Positions 53,160 to 61,373 of a stretch of 64,000 nucleotides of DNA are shown piece by piece. The stretch's first letter is position 1, and each line of letters opens with the position of its first letter. The notes under the pieces are model-generated. The model did not search any database and had not been told where the DNA came from. It saw nothing but the letters and a program-made list of their open reading frames with translations. The position numbers were made by a program, and so were the translations under genes. The DNA is from a bacterium (lineage in GTDB: Bacteria > Elusimicrobiota > Elusimicrobia > UBA1565 > UBA9628): positions 80,852 through 144,851 of the forward strand of contig JAKAQO010000005.1 in NCBI GenBank assembly GCA_021822495.1, read 5' to 3'.

Positions 53160-54845
53160 TCAGCGGCTGACGGGGTAGCCTTTCTCGACCCAATCCGCGC
53201 CGAAGTTTTTCGGCAGGATGAGGGCTTTGACGTTCTTAAAACCCATGGCGCGCAATTCCAGCCAAGCGGGCCGGATGTTGGGGCAATGCTCCCATGGACA
53301 GCAACCGCAGTAGATCACTATCGCGGCGCCGCGTGGAAGATTTTTCACGCGCTGCCGCAGGGCAAGCCGCCCTTCTTCCTTGGAAACCGCTCCGACATAT
53401 TCAGAACCGGGGATATGCGCTTGATCATAAAGAACGCGGAAGCCTACTTGCAGGATCAAAGGCCGGCGGCCGCGCGGCGCTTTGAGCTGTTTAATCAGAA
53501 CCTCCGGTTTTATGGTTTGAATGATTGTGGAGGAAGTCTCCGCCGCGGCTGTCTCGGACGAATTCCGCGCGTCTGGCGCGGCGGCGGAACATCTGGCGGA
53601 ACCCGAAAGCGAGAAGAGAACAGCTAGACTCGCGCCGAGGACGACGCCCTTGGTCCTGGCTCCCCATTTAAGAATCATATCCAGCAACTCACGCTTGAGG
53701 CCGAAGGAAGTCAGCCACCATTTTTCAAAAAGGACCTTGCCCGCGTGCCACGATTTCGACGGCTCGTATAAACGCATCCGGGGGGTTTCGCCGAAGAAAT
53801 TTCCGCTCCCGAAGGCCGCGGTACCGCCTCCAAGCTCTATGGCGCACCACCCCTGGCCGTCAAACCGCTTGGTTGGCGCGCGTCCGTCGAAAAAATCCGC
53901 GATGTTTTCGGCCGCGATTTCCGCCTGCGCGTGGGCGAATACGCCGGCCTTCGGCAGGGCCTTGCCCTGCGCAAGCGGGGTGAAGGAGACGTCGCCAACG
54001 GCGAAGATGCCGTCATGTTTGGTTGCCAATGTCTCCCGGTCGACCGGAATCCAGCCCGCCTCGTTGGCGAGCCCGGATTCCCTGACCACGCGCGGAGATT
54101 GATGCGGAGGGACGCCGATCAAAAGGTCGAAAGAAGCGGTCTTGCCGTTGTCGAAAGAGATCGTTTTCGCTTGAACGTCAATCCCAGAAACTTTATGCCC
54201 GGGATTGAAAGCGATGCCCTTCGCCTCAAGCATTCCCCTCAATGCGGCTCCAACCTCGGGTCCGGCTGTCGGCATGGGATAGGGCTCCGGCGTGAACACG
54301 GCGAGCTCGGCCGAGACGCTCCGTTTTTTCAGGAAGTCGCCAACGAGAAACGCCGCCTCATACGGCGCGGCGGGACATTTAAACGGCGAGGATGAGATCA
54401 AAACGGCCACGCGCCCGCCGGAAAACTCTCGCAACCGCTCGGCGATCTTGAGAGATCCTTCCAGGGCGTAGAGATTGAGCGCGGCTTCCTTAAACCCCGG
54501 AATTTTCTCGGGAGCGAGTTCCGCGCCCAGGCTGATGAGGAGGGCGTCGAATTTCAGGGGGCCGGAAGATGTTTCCACGATTCTTTCAGCCGGACGGATG
54601 GCGGTCGCTTCCGCCCGGACAATTTCCACGCCGGGCCTGAGCATCGCCGCCAACGGTTTCTGAACCTGTTCGGGCGTCCTCTCGCCGGTCAGAATCCACA
54701 AAAACGAAGGTGAAAAGGCGAAGGCGGCTTCCTTTTCGACCAGGACGACGCGGTGTCGGCCGTTGAAACGCCGCGCCAGGGCGTTTGCCGCCGTCTGACC
54801 GCCGATGCCGCCGCCCAGTATTAGGACCGTCTTTTTATCGGCCAT
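53160..54845 (-). CDS. Sulfide:quinone reductase-like flavoprotein fused to a rhodanese domain
   Basis: The 561-residue protein has, at residues 1-390, an NAD(P)/FAD oxidoreductase of the SQR/NDH-2 type ('TVLILGGGIGGQTAANALAR', 'FKCPAAPYEAAFLVGDFL', 'GIFAVGDVSFTPLAQGKALP'). A membrane-inserting helix follows ('TKGVVLGASLAVLFSLSG'). The C-terminal rhodanese-like domain has 'IPGSEYVGAVSKEEG' and active loop 'VIYCGCCPWEHCPNIRPA'. It could oxidise sulfide or sulfane sulfur and hand it to the rhodanese. The unusual loop has four Cys and may suit thiol- or metal-bound sulfur. Whether both domains stay in one chain is not tested. Confidence 0.87.
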   Translation of the reverse strand: MADKKTVLILGGGIGGQTAANALARRFNGRHRVVLVEKEAAFAFSPSFLWILTGERTPEQVQKPLAAMLRPGVEIVRAEATAIRPAERIVETSSGPLKFDALLISLGAELAPEKIPGFKEAALNLYALEGSLKIAERLREFSGGRVAVLISSSPFKCPAAPYEAAFLVGDFLKKRSVSAELAVFTPEPYPMPTAGPEVGAALRGMLEAKGIAFNPGHKVSGIDVQAKTISFDNGKTASFDLLIGVPPHQSPRVVRESGLANEAGWIPVDRETLATKHDGIFAVGDVSFTPLAQGKALPKAGVFAHAQAEIAAENIADFFDGRAPTKRFDGQGWCAIELGGGTAAFGSGNFFGETPRMRLYEPSKSWHAGKVLFEKWWLTSFGLKRELLDMILKWGARTKGVVLGASLAVLFSLSGSARCSAAAPDARNSSETAAAETSSTIIQTIKPEVLIKQLKAPRGRRPLILQVGFRVLYDQAHIPGSEYVGAVSKEEGRLALRQRVKNLPRGAAIVIYCGCCPWEHCPNIRPAWLELRAMGFKNVKALILPKNFGADWVEKGYPVSR

Positions 54846-54854
54846 GACTTTACC

Positions 54855-55205
54855 TCAAAAAACCAGGACTTTGTCCGCTTCCATCGTCCAGATCGTCAAC
54901 TCATCGAGCGTGCTTCTATGAGCGCCGTCAAAAAGGTCCGGCTCGTCCAGACCCCGGGCGTCCATGCAGGTTCCGCAGACGCCGATCTTGCCGCCGCGCT
55001 TGGCGATTCCCGAGCCCATCACCTCGATGTTGTAGTAGCCCTGCGGCACCTTTTGGCCCTTCTTGGCGCAGGCCGCGGCGTCCCCGATGAAAAACACCTT
55101 GACCTCCACGCCGTCTTTTTTGGCCATGGAGCCCGCCAGCCGGAGTCCGTTATAAGACCGCTCGCTCCCGTAGGGCCCGTCGTTGAGAATGAAAAGAACT
55201 TTCAT
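54855..55205 (-). CDS. DsrE family sulfur-relay protein
   Basis: The 116-residue protein has the DsrE/F fold: 'MKVLFILNDGPYGSERSYNG', 'VKVFFIGDAAACAKKGQ', and the conserved cysteine in 'GGKIGVCGTCMDARGL'. These proteins carry persulfide sulfur. It is 9 bp upstream of the SQR-rhodanese gene in the same operon, matching a sulfane-sulfur transfer role. Confidence 0.93.
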   Translation of the reverse strand: MKVLFILNDGPYGSERSYNGLRLAGSMAKKDGVEVKVFFIGDAAACAKKGQKVPQGYYNIEVMGSGIAKRGGKIGVCGTCMDARGLDEPDLFDGAHRSTLDELTIWTMEADKVLVF

Positions 55206-55283
55206 GCCTTGCCTCCTTTTTCACGCAATCGTTTCGCCAGTCGATCGACACCAAACGAGCTCGCTGTGAAAACGCGCGTGCCG

Positions 55284-55541
55284 CTATTCCAGGTCCTCTT
55301 TCATCTGCCGGTATTCGTCGCGGCTGATCTTCCCTTCGGCGTAGCGCAGATCGAGGACCTCGCGCGCGCTTTTTTCGCCGCCTGGTTCTCCATGACCGCC
55401 GTTGCCGCCCCCGCAACACTCGCACGGACAGCGGCCGCGGCACTGGCAGGCGGCTTTCTTGCCGGCTCCGGGCTCCGCGTGCGGCGCTTGCCGGGACTCC
55501 GATTCGACGTCAGCAGATTCTTTTCCAGAAGTGTTTTCCAT
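55284..55541 (-). CDS. Cys-rich SHOCT-domain protein
   Basis: The 85-residue protein starts at ATG 55541 ('MENTSGKESADVESESRQ'), has a Cys/Gly-rich middle 'ACQCRGRCPCECCGGG' with seven Cys, and ends in a SHOCT domain 'LRYAEGKISRDEYRQMKEDL'. SHOCT domains are short oligomerisation modules. The Cys cluster suggests metal binding. No function is assigned. Confidence 0.82.
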   Translation of the reverse strand: MENTSGKESADVESESRQAPHAEPGAGKKAACQCRGRCPCECCGGGNGGHGEPGGEKSAREVLDLRYAEGKISRDEYRQMKEDLE

Positions 55542-55600
55542 ATTTCCTCCTCCAACGTAATTGCTCACGCAACGAACCAGCCCCTCGCATGAGGAGCCTC

Positions 55601-55852
55601 TCACGCGAGGATGTCTCGCTTCATGCGTTCGAACTCATCTTTGTTTATCTCGCCTTTTGCGTAGCGCCGCTTGAGGATATCCAGCGGACTGTCTGTATCC
55701 CTGTTCGCGGCCTCATCATCGCGTCCATCCCATCTCCCGCAAGGGGGACGGAATCCGCGCCTCCCAGACATCAGATAAACCATCAACAACATCACGCTGA
55801 GCCCAATCAGCGGAAATATCCACATTCCCGCTCCCGGTCCATATAAACACAT
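55601..55852 (-). CDS. Small membrane SHOCT-domain protein
   Basis: The 83-residue protein has one N-terminal helix ('MWIFPLIGLSVMLLMVYLM') and the SHOCT tail 'DILKRRYAKGEINKDEFERM'. It is a common architecture in metal-resistance islands. It lies between the ArsR-type regulator and the Cys-rich SHOCT gene. Confidence 0.85.
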   Translation of the reverse strand: MCLYGPGAGMWIFPLIGLSVMLLMVYLMSGRRGFRPPCGRWDGRDDEAANRDTDSPLDILKRRYAKGEINKDEFERMKRDILA

Positions 55853-55864
55853 AATTCCCTCCTC

Positions 55865-56245
55865 CTATCGCCGAATCATTCTTGTTTGGCGCAATCGTTT
55901 CGCCAGCGCGCCCCTATCCTCAAGCTGGTCGAGAAGCACCCGGCGCAGCAGATCGTAGGCCTTGAGCATCCCCGGATAGGCCAGCCGGTAATAAATTCTC
56001 CGCCCCTCGCGCCTGGACGCGAGGATTCCCTTCTCCCGCATGACGGCGAGCTGCTGGGAGACATTCGCCTTCGGGATGCCCATGTCACGGGCGAGATCTC
56101 CTGCGGCCTTCTCGCCGCCGCGCAAAAGGTGGATGACCTCCAGGCGCTTGGCATTGGCCAGCACCTTGCACACGTGAGCGTGAAGCTCAAACAACTCTTT
56201 ATTTTCCACGGCTCTCGCTGGCGGCAGGCTTTTATCCCTCGACAT
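55865..56245 (-). CDS. ArsR-type winged-helix regulator
   Basis: The 126-residue protein starts at ATG 56245 (TTG 56263 is possible). It has 'VLANAKRLEVIHLLRGGEKA', the recognition helix 'MGIPKANVSQQLAVMREKGI' and a wing 'ASRREGRRIYYRL'. ArsR proteins sense metals or redox state. Only one Cys ('HAHVCKVLANAK') is at a possible sensor site. It heads the minus-strand SHOCT-DsrE-SQR run and likely controls it. Confidence 0.92.
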   Translation of the reverse strand: MSRDKSLPPARAVENKELFELHAHVCKVLANAKRLEVIHLLRGGEKAAGDLARDMGIPKANVSQQLAVMREKGILASRREGRRIYYRLAYPGMLKAYDLLRRVLLDQLEDRGALAKRLRQTRMIRR

Positions 56246-56333
56246 AGTTTCTCTATTTCGCAACTATATGCTAAATTATTTTTTAGGCAACATCAAGCAA
56301 TCGCGCTCCCCCGGCGGACAGCGATTTTATAGA

Positions 56334-56939
56334 ATGATCTTCGACCCCAAAATTATGGCCGCCGCATCCATCGAAGATCAGGTCAAAGGAATCAAAGAGC
56401 GCCGCGCGGGCGCGCTCGAAGAGCTTGTGAAAACCTATACGCGACCGCTCATGGCCGCAGCTTTCGCCATGGGGTTTTCGGAGACCGACGCCGAGGAACT
56501 CGCCCAGGACAGCTTCGTCTCTTTCCTTGAGGCCGTGGACCGTTTCGAGGGACGCTCACAACTCAAGACCTATCTTTTCGGCATTCTCTACAACAAGGCC
56601 TCGACCCTGCGTCAAAAGCGTTGGCGAGAGGAAGGAGCGGAGGACATCGAAAAAGTTTTCGATCAGAGGTTTAACTCAAACGGGCTATGGTCCGCACCGC
56701 CCCAGGGTCCGGAAGATGCCGCCCTCACGCGGGAAATCAAGAGGGTGATCGAAAAATGCGCCGAGAATTTGCCGGCCCAACAGCGCACGGCTTTTTTCCT
56801 CAAGGAAGCAGAGGGAGAAAGTTCGGAATCCGTGTGTAACATTTTGGGAATTTCCCCTACTCATTTACGGGTGCTATTATTCCGGGCGCGAGTGAAACTT
56901 CGCGAGTGCCTGGAACGCAATTGGAACCAATCCCAATGA
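56334..56939 (+). CDS. ECF-type RNA polymerase sigma factor
   Basis: The protein (about 201 residues) has sigma region 2 ('FAMGFSETDAEELAQDSFVS', 'FEGRSQLKTYLFGILYNKAS') and region 4 ('ENLPAQQRTAFFLKEAEGES', 'ILGISPTHLRVLLFRARVKL'). ATG 56334 is chosen; 56268 would run back to the ArsR promoter and 56355 is another option. It is followed with ATGA overlap by a zinc-finger protein, the usual sigma/anti-sigma pair. Confidence 0.92.
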   Translation: MIFDPKIMAAASIEDQVKGIKERRAGALEELVKTYTRPLMAAAFAMGFSETDAEELAQDSFVSFLEAVDRFEGRSQLKTYLFGILYNKASTLRQKRWREEGAEDIEKVFDQRFNSNGLWSAPPQGPEDAALTREIKRVIEKCAENLPAQQRTAFFLKEAEGESSESVCNILGISPTHLRVLLFRARVKLRECLERNWNQSQ

Positions 56940-57184
56940 TGCCCTCATTCATTCCGTCCTGCCAAGAAGTGTCGTCAAGGCTGGCCTTTGGGGAGTTTAA
57001 GGAGGCTTCCTGGAAGACAAAGACGTTTGTTCGCATTCATCTGTTCATGTGCCGCGATTGCCACCGCTTTGCCCGGCAAATGCGGATTATTTCCGAGGGA
57101 TTGCGGACCAGTTGGAAAGAGAATTTAACCAAGGAACGCCTCAACGCCGTTGAGCGCAGAATTCTGTCCCGCCTTAAAAAATAA
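56936..57184 (+). CDS. Zinc-finger anti-sigma factor-like protein
   Basis: The 82-residue protein has an early Cys ('IPSCQEVS') and the H-x3-C-x2-C motif in 'IHLFMCRDCHRFARQM', as in ZAS anti-sigma domains. There is no membrane helix, so it would be a soluble anti-sigma, perhaps sensing thiols or metal. Coupled by ATGA overlap to the sigma gene. Confidence 0.88.
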   Translation: MMPSFIPSCQEVSSRLAFGEFKEASWKTKTFVRIHLFMCRDCHRFARQMRIISEGLRTSWKENLTKERLNAVERRILSRLKK

Positions 57185-57237
57185 CGCGCGCACCTTCCCT
57201 CTTTGCTAGAAGCCATCGTAGTTCCACCTGCCAAGCA

Positions 57238-57444
57238 TTAAACCCCCAGTTCGCTTCTGTATTGCGCGACGGAGCGCTGGGAGAGATTAACGTCGAGAAG
57301 GTTGGGAAGGGAGCATAGCGCGGAAGCAAAAGCGCGAGTGGCGTTGGAGGCCGGGGGCATCGTCTTAAACGGGGATAGTGTCGGTTCCTGCATCGCGGTC
57401 CCAATCGGCAACCTCTCCGCCACGACGGTCAGGCAGTAGAGCAC
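57238..57444 (-). pseudogene. Possible remnant of an RpoN C-terminus
   Basis: The minus-strand frame ends in 'LSQRSVAQYRSELGV', which resembles the RpoN box (A-R-R-T-V-A-K-Y-R-E-x-L). The upstream part has no clear sigma-54 sequence. The 57185-57648 gap otherwise holds only a palindrome (57445-57480) and no supported gene. Confidence 0.3.
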
Positions 57445-57480
57445 ATTTCTAAATAGAAATAATTATTTCTATTTAGAAAT
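57445..57480. promoter_or_regulatory. Perfect 36-bp AT-rich palindrome
   Basis: The halves 57445-57462 and 57463-57480 are exact reverse complements with no loop. It stands in GC-rich surroundings 170 bp before the ribbon-helix-helix-like gene. A dimer-binding operator or a recombination site is likely. Confidence 0.7.
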
Positions 57481-57648
57481 CACGAAAACCGCGACCTTCC
57501 CCCGATTCTCCTCTTAAAACCGCATCCCGCCTCCGCCCCATCAACCTTGGCATAAAAATCCATACCAAGAGGGCGACGGGCCGATTTCCGGACCCGACAC
57601 CGGTCCGCAAAAACCGGAAGCTAAACACAAAACAAGGAGACAGAAACC

Positions 57649-57930
57649 ATGGAGACGCAGTCAGTTCAGCCGGAGGAAGAAGGGGGGATGGTCGCGGAAA
57701 TTGCGGAACTTTCGGAGGAGTCGCGGGCCGGACTGGCCCGAAACCCGAAGGCTTCCCGCTGCATCAAGATGCAAAGTTTCATCCTGCTTAAGGACATCGT
57801 GAGCCTGGACGAGATTCGGCTTAAGTTCATGCGGCAGGGACAAGACATCAGCCGCGGACGGCTTTTGTCCGAGGCCATCCGCCTGCTCGTCAAGGAAGTT
57901 TCAACCGGGAAACTCGAGATCAAGGGATGA
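57649..57930 (+). CDS. Ribbon-helix-helix-like small DNA-binding protein
   Basis: The 93-residue protein has an acidic N-terminus, and residues about 42-85 ('FILLKDIVSLDEIRLKFM', 'GRLLSEAIRLLVKEV') fit a strand-helix-helix plan like CopG/ParD-type proteins. AACAAGGAGAC precedes the ATG. It is probably a regulator of the element; the upstream palindrome is a candidate site. Confidence 0.6.
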   Translation: METQSVQPEEEGGMVAEIAELSEESRAGLARNPKASRCIKMQSFILLKDIVSLDEIRLKFMRQGQDISRGRLLSEAIRLLVKEVSTGKLEIKG

Positions 57931-58240
57931 GGACTCATGCTTAAACCACAGCGGGACGCTCTCAAATTCCTTCCGGCAATCCTTCCGGCATGCCGGAAGG
58001 ATGGGAAAAAGAGGGAATTAATGAAAAATCCATTATTTTCCTGCCCTTTTTGCCCCGCCTCTTGGCGCGAAAAGCCGCTTAAGCCTCCTGACCACACCCC
58101 CACAACCATATTAAAAAATGATGGTTTTAGTGGTGCTGTGGTCAGGAGGACGGCGGGGGTTGGGGCAGGAAATTAAGGAACAGAAGGCGGGGAGTTGGGA
58201 TGAAAATGGTTAGCGCTGAGCTTAAGAGTGGAAGGAAAGA
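57931..58240. other. Structured non-coding stretch with iterated and inverted repeats
   Basis: CCTTCCGGCA occurs at 57969-57978 and 57981-57990, followed by its inverse at 57991-58000, giving a 20-bp palindrome. Arms 58084-58096 and 58137-58149 (13 bp) enclose a nested AACCAT/ATGGTT hairpin. The open frame across it (57937-58176) has no family and ignores these structures, so it is not called. It may be an origin, a partition site or a small RNA. Confidence 0.5.
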
Positions 58241-58702
58241 GTGGCAGGTTTGGGGTGGAAGGTATGGGAAACAAGGGTTAAGATGAACTGGAAAATGTCA
58301 TCAGGATGGGTCAGTGAATGGTTGAAAATGGGAGAGTCGGGGCGGGAGTTTGAGGCCGAAGGGTTGGGGGGTGGGGGATTTTTGAGTCTGTCACAGATAG
58401 AGGGACTGGCGCTTGGCAAGGCATCGGAAAGGAAAAGATGGGAGCTGTTTTTCAATGGAAGGTTCAAGGATGAGTATCGGGGAGCGGCCTATAAAGTTCT
58501 GGAAAGGCTGGTTAAAAGAGGCTTGGTGATGGGGCAAAGCTATGTCAATTTGACGCGGGTTTACTCATTAACTAGGAAGGGACATGCGGCTTTGGTTGAG
58601 TCTGGACTGGCGGGTCTTGAGGACTACAGGGACACGGTTTCCGACAACATGATCCGGCATGAGCTGTTGGTTTCGGGCATAGGTCTTCCCCTTGGGAGAT
58701 GA
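58241..58702 (+). pseudogene. Truncated replication-relaxation-like winged-helix protein
   Basis: The 153-residue frame from GTG 58241 has a winged-helix region 'YRGAAYKVLERLVKRGLV', 'RVYSLTRKGHAALVESGL' and 'HELLVSGIGLPL', then stops. Plasmid and ICE proteins of the replication-relaxation family carry on well past the 'HE-LV' segment, so this looks 3'-truncated. An ATG at 58283 is an alternative start. Confidence 0.45.
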
Positions 58703-58766
58703 GATCGCCTTGACCGGACTTTAGATTTTCTTGCCCAGAAGAGTCGAGTATTAAAAGGAGAATCAA

Positions 58767-59027
58767 ATGAACTCACAAAACGAGACAACCCCCGCCACGC
58801 GTGGCCTTGCCGTAATCGAAAAGGAACCAGAGGGAAACGTGGAACGACGCTTCCTTAAAATCGAGGAGCTCTCGGAATACATGGGAACCCCCGTCGCCAC
58901 CCTCTACACCTGGACCCATCAGAAAAAAATTCCGCATCTTAAGATGGGACGCTCGGTTCGCTTCGATCTTCGGGAAATAGAGGAGTGGATTAAAAAAAGA
59001 CGGGTCGCGGTCTCCCCGTTTGCCTAA
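58767..59027 (+). CDS. Excisionase-like helix-turn-helix protein
   Basis: The 86-residue protein has the excisionase/HTH_17 pattern 'FLKIEELSEYMGTPVATLYT', 'WTHQKKIPHLKMGRSVRFDL' and 'REIEEWIKKRR'. AAAAGGAGAA precedes the ATG. It lies 70 bp before the integrase and probably sets the direction of recombination. Confidence 0.92.
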   Translation: MNSQNETTPATRGLAVIEKEPEGNVERRFLKIEELSEYMGTPVATLYTWTHQKKIPHLKMGRSVRFDLREIEEWIKKRRVAVSPFA

Positions 59028-59096
59028 ATCATGGATCGGGGCGACAAAAAATGAATCGACAGGGAACATTTTCTGGTTTTGAAGGTAAGACATAGT

Positions 59097-60107
59097 ATGG
59101 GACTCCTTAAAAAAGGCGAGAACTGGTATATCGACTATTACCAAGGAGGCCGCCGCAAGCGCGAGAAAATCGGCCCCTCCAAAAGCTTGGCCAGGGAGGT
59201 CTTACTTAAACGCCAAAACGAGGTCTCTGAAGGAAAGTATTTCCCGGAACGAAGCAAAAATATCCTCTTCCGCGTTTTCGCGGATAAATACTGGAATTTA
59301 GAGGGGCGCCACCTGAAGGCTAAAGGAATCAAGGGGGTTCTCAATACGTTCAAAATCCAGTTCGGGAATAAAACCCTTTCCGAGATAACATCCGCTGATG
59401 TCCAGAATTTTTACAACATGACGGCGGACAGAACCAGCGCGGCAACCGCAAACCGGCAAATCAATTTCCTGTCGCCCTTGTTTAACCGGGCCAAGGAGTG
59501 GGGGGATTTCCACGGAGACAATCCAGTCGCCAAGGCGCGGCGAAGAAGGGAAGAAAATAAAAGACTGCGCTTCTTAAGCGAGGAGGAAATCAAAAACCTT
59601 CTTAATGCCGCCGATGCGCGGCTTCATCCTCTTTTAGCGTGCGCCATCATGACGGGGATGCGAAAAGGAGAAATTCTGGGACTGCGCTGGGAAAACGTGG
59701 ATTTGGAACGTCACATGATATTTATTCTTAAATCAAAATCAGGAAAGGCGAGGGAAATTCCCATTGGCAAGCGGCTGCTGGAGATTTTATCGTCTTTGGT
59801 GCCTAAGGCGAATGGCGCGGTCTTTGAGATTCCGGAAATAACGATGAGAAGAAAATTCGCCCGCGCTCTGGAAGATGCGAATATCATGGGATTTCGTTTC
59901 CATGACCTGCGGCATACCTTCGCCAGCCATTTCGTTATGAGAACGGGAGATTTGCCGGCCTTGCAGAAACTTCTGGGTCATGCCTCGCCTCAAATGACCC
60001 AGCGTTACGCTCATTTGGCCCAGGAACATCTATTCGCAAAAATGGAAAAGTTCGACGCGTCCATGCCCGTTGAACCCCTGAGTTTGCCGCAAAAGGGAAT
60101 TGCATAA
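59097..60107 (+). CDS. int: Tyrosine recombinase (integrase)
   Basis: The 336-residue protein has an N-terminal AP2-like arm-binding region ('NWYIDYYQGGRRKREKIGP'), a core-binding SAM-like domain and a catalytic domain with Arg in 'TGMRKGEILGLRWENVDLE', 'FHDLRHTFASHFV', 'LQKLLGHASPQMTQRYAHLA' (His and the nucleophile Tyr). ATG 59097 starts at 'MGLLKKGENW'; 59079 would add six residues. It is next to attR in tRNA-Thr and should drive integration there. Confidence 0.96.
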   Translation: MGLLKKGENWYIDYYQGGRRKREKIGPSKSLAREVLLKRQNEVSEGKYFPERSKNILFRVFADKYWNLEGRHLKAKGIKGVLNTFKIQFGNKTLSEITSADVQNFYNMTADRTSAATANRQINFLSPLFNRAKEWGDFHGDNPVAKARRRREENKRLRFLSEEEIKNLLNAADARLHPLLACAIMTGMRKGEILGLRWENVDLERHMIFILKSKSGKAREIPIGKRLLEILSSLVPKANGAVFEIPEITMRRKFARALEDANIMGFRFHDLRHTFASHFVMRTGDLPALQKLLGHASPQMTQRYAHLAQEHLFAKMEKFDASMPVEPLSLPQKGIA

Positions 60108-60111
60108 GGTC

Positions 60112-60292
60112 ATCGCATCGTGACCATTTATCCGCGAACCAAAGAGAAGAAATTGCCAAGGCATTGGGGCTCAGTTCCGAATATGTGCGCAAAGACATTC
60201 TTCCAAGGCTGATGCGCTCCGGAAAGATCGCCTATACCCTTCCGGATAAGCCGAGAAGCAAACAGCGGCGCTATGTCACAAAAACTAAGTGA
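60112..60292 (+). pseudogene. Remnant of a winged-helix domain
   Basis: The frame reads 'LSANQREEIAKALGLSSEYV', 'RKDILPRLMRSGKIAYTLPD', 'KPRSKQRRYVTK' and stops. That is the C-terminal winged-helix typical of larger regulators or helicase-like proteins. There is no start codon before it, so it is a fragment left after the integrase. Confidence 0.5.
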
Positions 60293-60395
60293 GCTAAACC
60301 ATCCCTAGCGCTCTTTTTTAATCTTGCATTAAATTCCTCTCGCGCGACTTCTTTTTTTCCAGAGCTCTAAAAAATGTTAATATACAAGGGTTCAG

Positions 60396-60650
60396 GTTTC
60401 ATGATTTTACCTTTGCCAGTCATTTTATTATGAGAATGAGAAATTTGCCAGCCTTGCGGAAACTTCTGGGTCATGCCTCGCCTCAAATGACCCAGCGCTA
60501 TGCGCATTTGGCCCAGGAACATCTGTTCGCTAAAATGGAAAAGTTCGACGCGTCCATGTCCGTTGAATCATTGGATTTATCGCAAGATGGACACTATATG
60601 GACACCAAGGTCCTTGGCGCCTTGCGCAAAAATGGCAATAAATGCTTATA
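60396..60650 (+). pseudogene. Second, broken copy of the integrase C-terminus
   Basis: From about 60396 the sequence repeats the integrase catalytic tail: 'LPALRKLLGHASPQMTQRYA', 'HLAQEHLFAKMEKFDASM', then continues as 'DLSQDGHYMDTKV'. The N-terminal two thirds are missing and 'HDLRHTFASH' is degraded. It suggests an earlier or tandem integration at the same tRNA site. Confidence 0.85.
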
Positions 60651-60659
60651 ATTTCAATA

Positions 60660-60701
60660 TAAACGCTGGGGTAGCTCAGTGGTAGAGCATCTCCATGGTA
60701 A
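60660..60701 (+). repeat. attR: direct repeat within intact tRNA-Thr
   Basis: Identical to 46618-46659 over 42 bp. Because the repeat includes the tRNA 5' half, the element's own end restores a complete tRNA-Thr here. Confidence 0.93.
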
Positions 60702-60736
60702 GGAGAAGGTCGTGGGTTCAATCCCCATCCCCAGCT
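60665..60736 (+). tRNA. tRNA-Thr (anticodon GGT)
   Basis: Acceptor GCTGGGG/CCCCAGC, D arm GCTC-GAGC, anticodon stem TCTCC/GGAGA with loop ATGGTAA, and T arm GTGGG-TTCAATC-CCCAT. Anticodon GGT. CCA is not encoded. Its 5' half is supplied by the integrated element. Confidence 0.96.
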
Positions 60737-60792
60737 AATCTCTCCAACTCAAACCGCCTATTTTCATTTCTAAAGCTAATCGGAGAACTAAT

Positions 60793-60857
60793 TTTGCTAG
60801 AACATAATGACGCTTAAAAAAAGGAGAAAGTAAAAATGTCAAGAGCGAAATTTGATC
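60793..60857 (+). repeat. tuf-leader duplicate, copy 1
   Basis: It matches 63834-63898 almost exactly: TTTGCTAGAA...ATAATGACGC, an AAAGGAG ribosome-binding site, ATG and the first seven EF-Tu codons. After 'MSRAKFDQGRPT' the frame meets TAG. Confidence 0.93.
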
Positions 60858-61373
60858 AGGGGAGGCCGACATAGAAAACCGCAAAAATGAACTTCAGAAT
60901 GACATTGATTCCTACAACGAATCCTGCGGGGGGGAAAACCTTGCCGCCGGGGCCGTACGAGGAATGCGAGTCGGAACGTCAGAATCTGGAATCCCGTGTC
61001 GCGCAAATACAAAATGATATTTCCCAGCATAACGCCAAGGATGAATGACGTCAAAGCCGCGCTCGCCCAAACCGACACCGGGGAATGCACGGACGAACTG
61101 AAGAGTTCCGTTCATGAAATTTGCGATGTGGATCGCAAGTGCCGGGGCGATCAATCTTGTGATGAGTTAAGAGATAATTTGCAAAAAAATTTAGATTGTT
61201 ACAATGTTCGGAAAAAAATTATGGATGTCTGTCCGGATAATTCCGGAAAAGATCATCAGGGACAGCTTCAAGAAGTGCAAAATGCTATCGATACATGTCA
61301 AGGTTGGATCGCCAAGACATGCGAAGTCGGCATTACGGTGTTTCCTCACAATGACAATGATGGTCAGCGCTAA
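60836..61373 (+). pseudogene. Broken Cys-rich coiled-coil gene behind a copied tuf start
   Basis: Starting from the copied EF-Tu codons, coding-like segments appear in changing frames: 'DIENRKNELQNDIDSYNESC', then 'EECESERQNLESRVAQIQND', then (60996-61373) 'CTDELKSSVHEICDVDRKC', 'DELRDNLQKNLDC', 'QEVQNAIDTCQGWIAKTCEV'. Heptads and Cys at regular spacing suggest a disulfide-linked helical protein. At least one stop and two frameshifts break it. No family is recognised. Confidence 0.55.

Larger units (their letters stand above)
46618..60701. mobile_element. 14-kb integrative element inserted in tRNA-Thr
   Basis: Identical 42-bp direct repeats (46618-46659 and 60660-60701) bound the region. The left repeat is a truncated tRNA-Thr and the right one is the 5' half of the intact tRNA-Thr. 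An excisionase-like gene and a tyrosine integrase lie at the right end. Cargo is an AbiE-like toxin-antitoxin pair, a mercury operon, a sulfur/redox gene set, an ECF sigma pair and decayed replication or transfer genes. No relaxase, coupling protein or type IV secretion genes are seen, so it is integrative but not self-transmissible as it stands. Base composition in 47-57 kb looks GC-richer than the flanking chromosome. Confidence 0.9.

Noticed and set aside
57937-58176. 79-residue open frame
   Set aside because: It runs across a palindrome and a long hairpin, has no family resemblance, and its composition looks non-coding.
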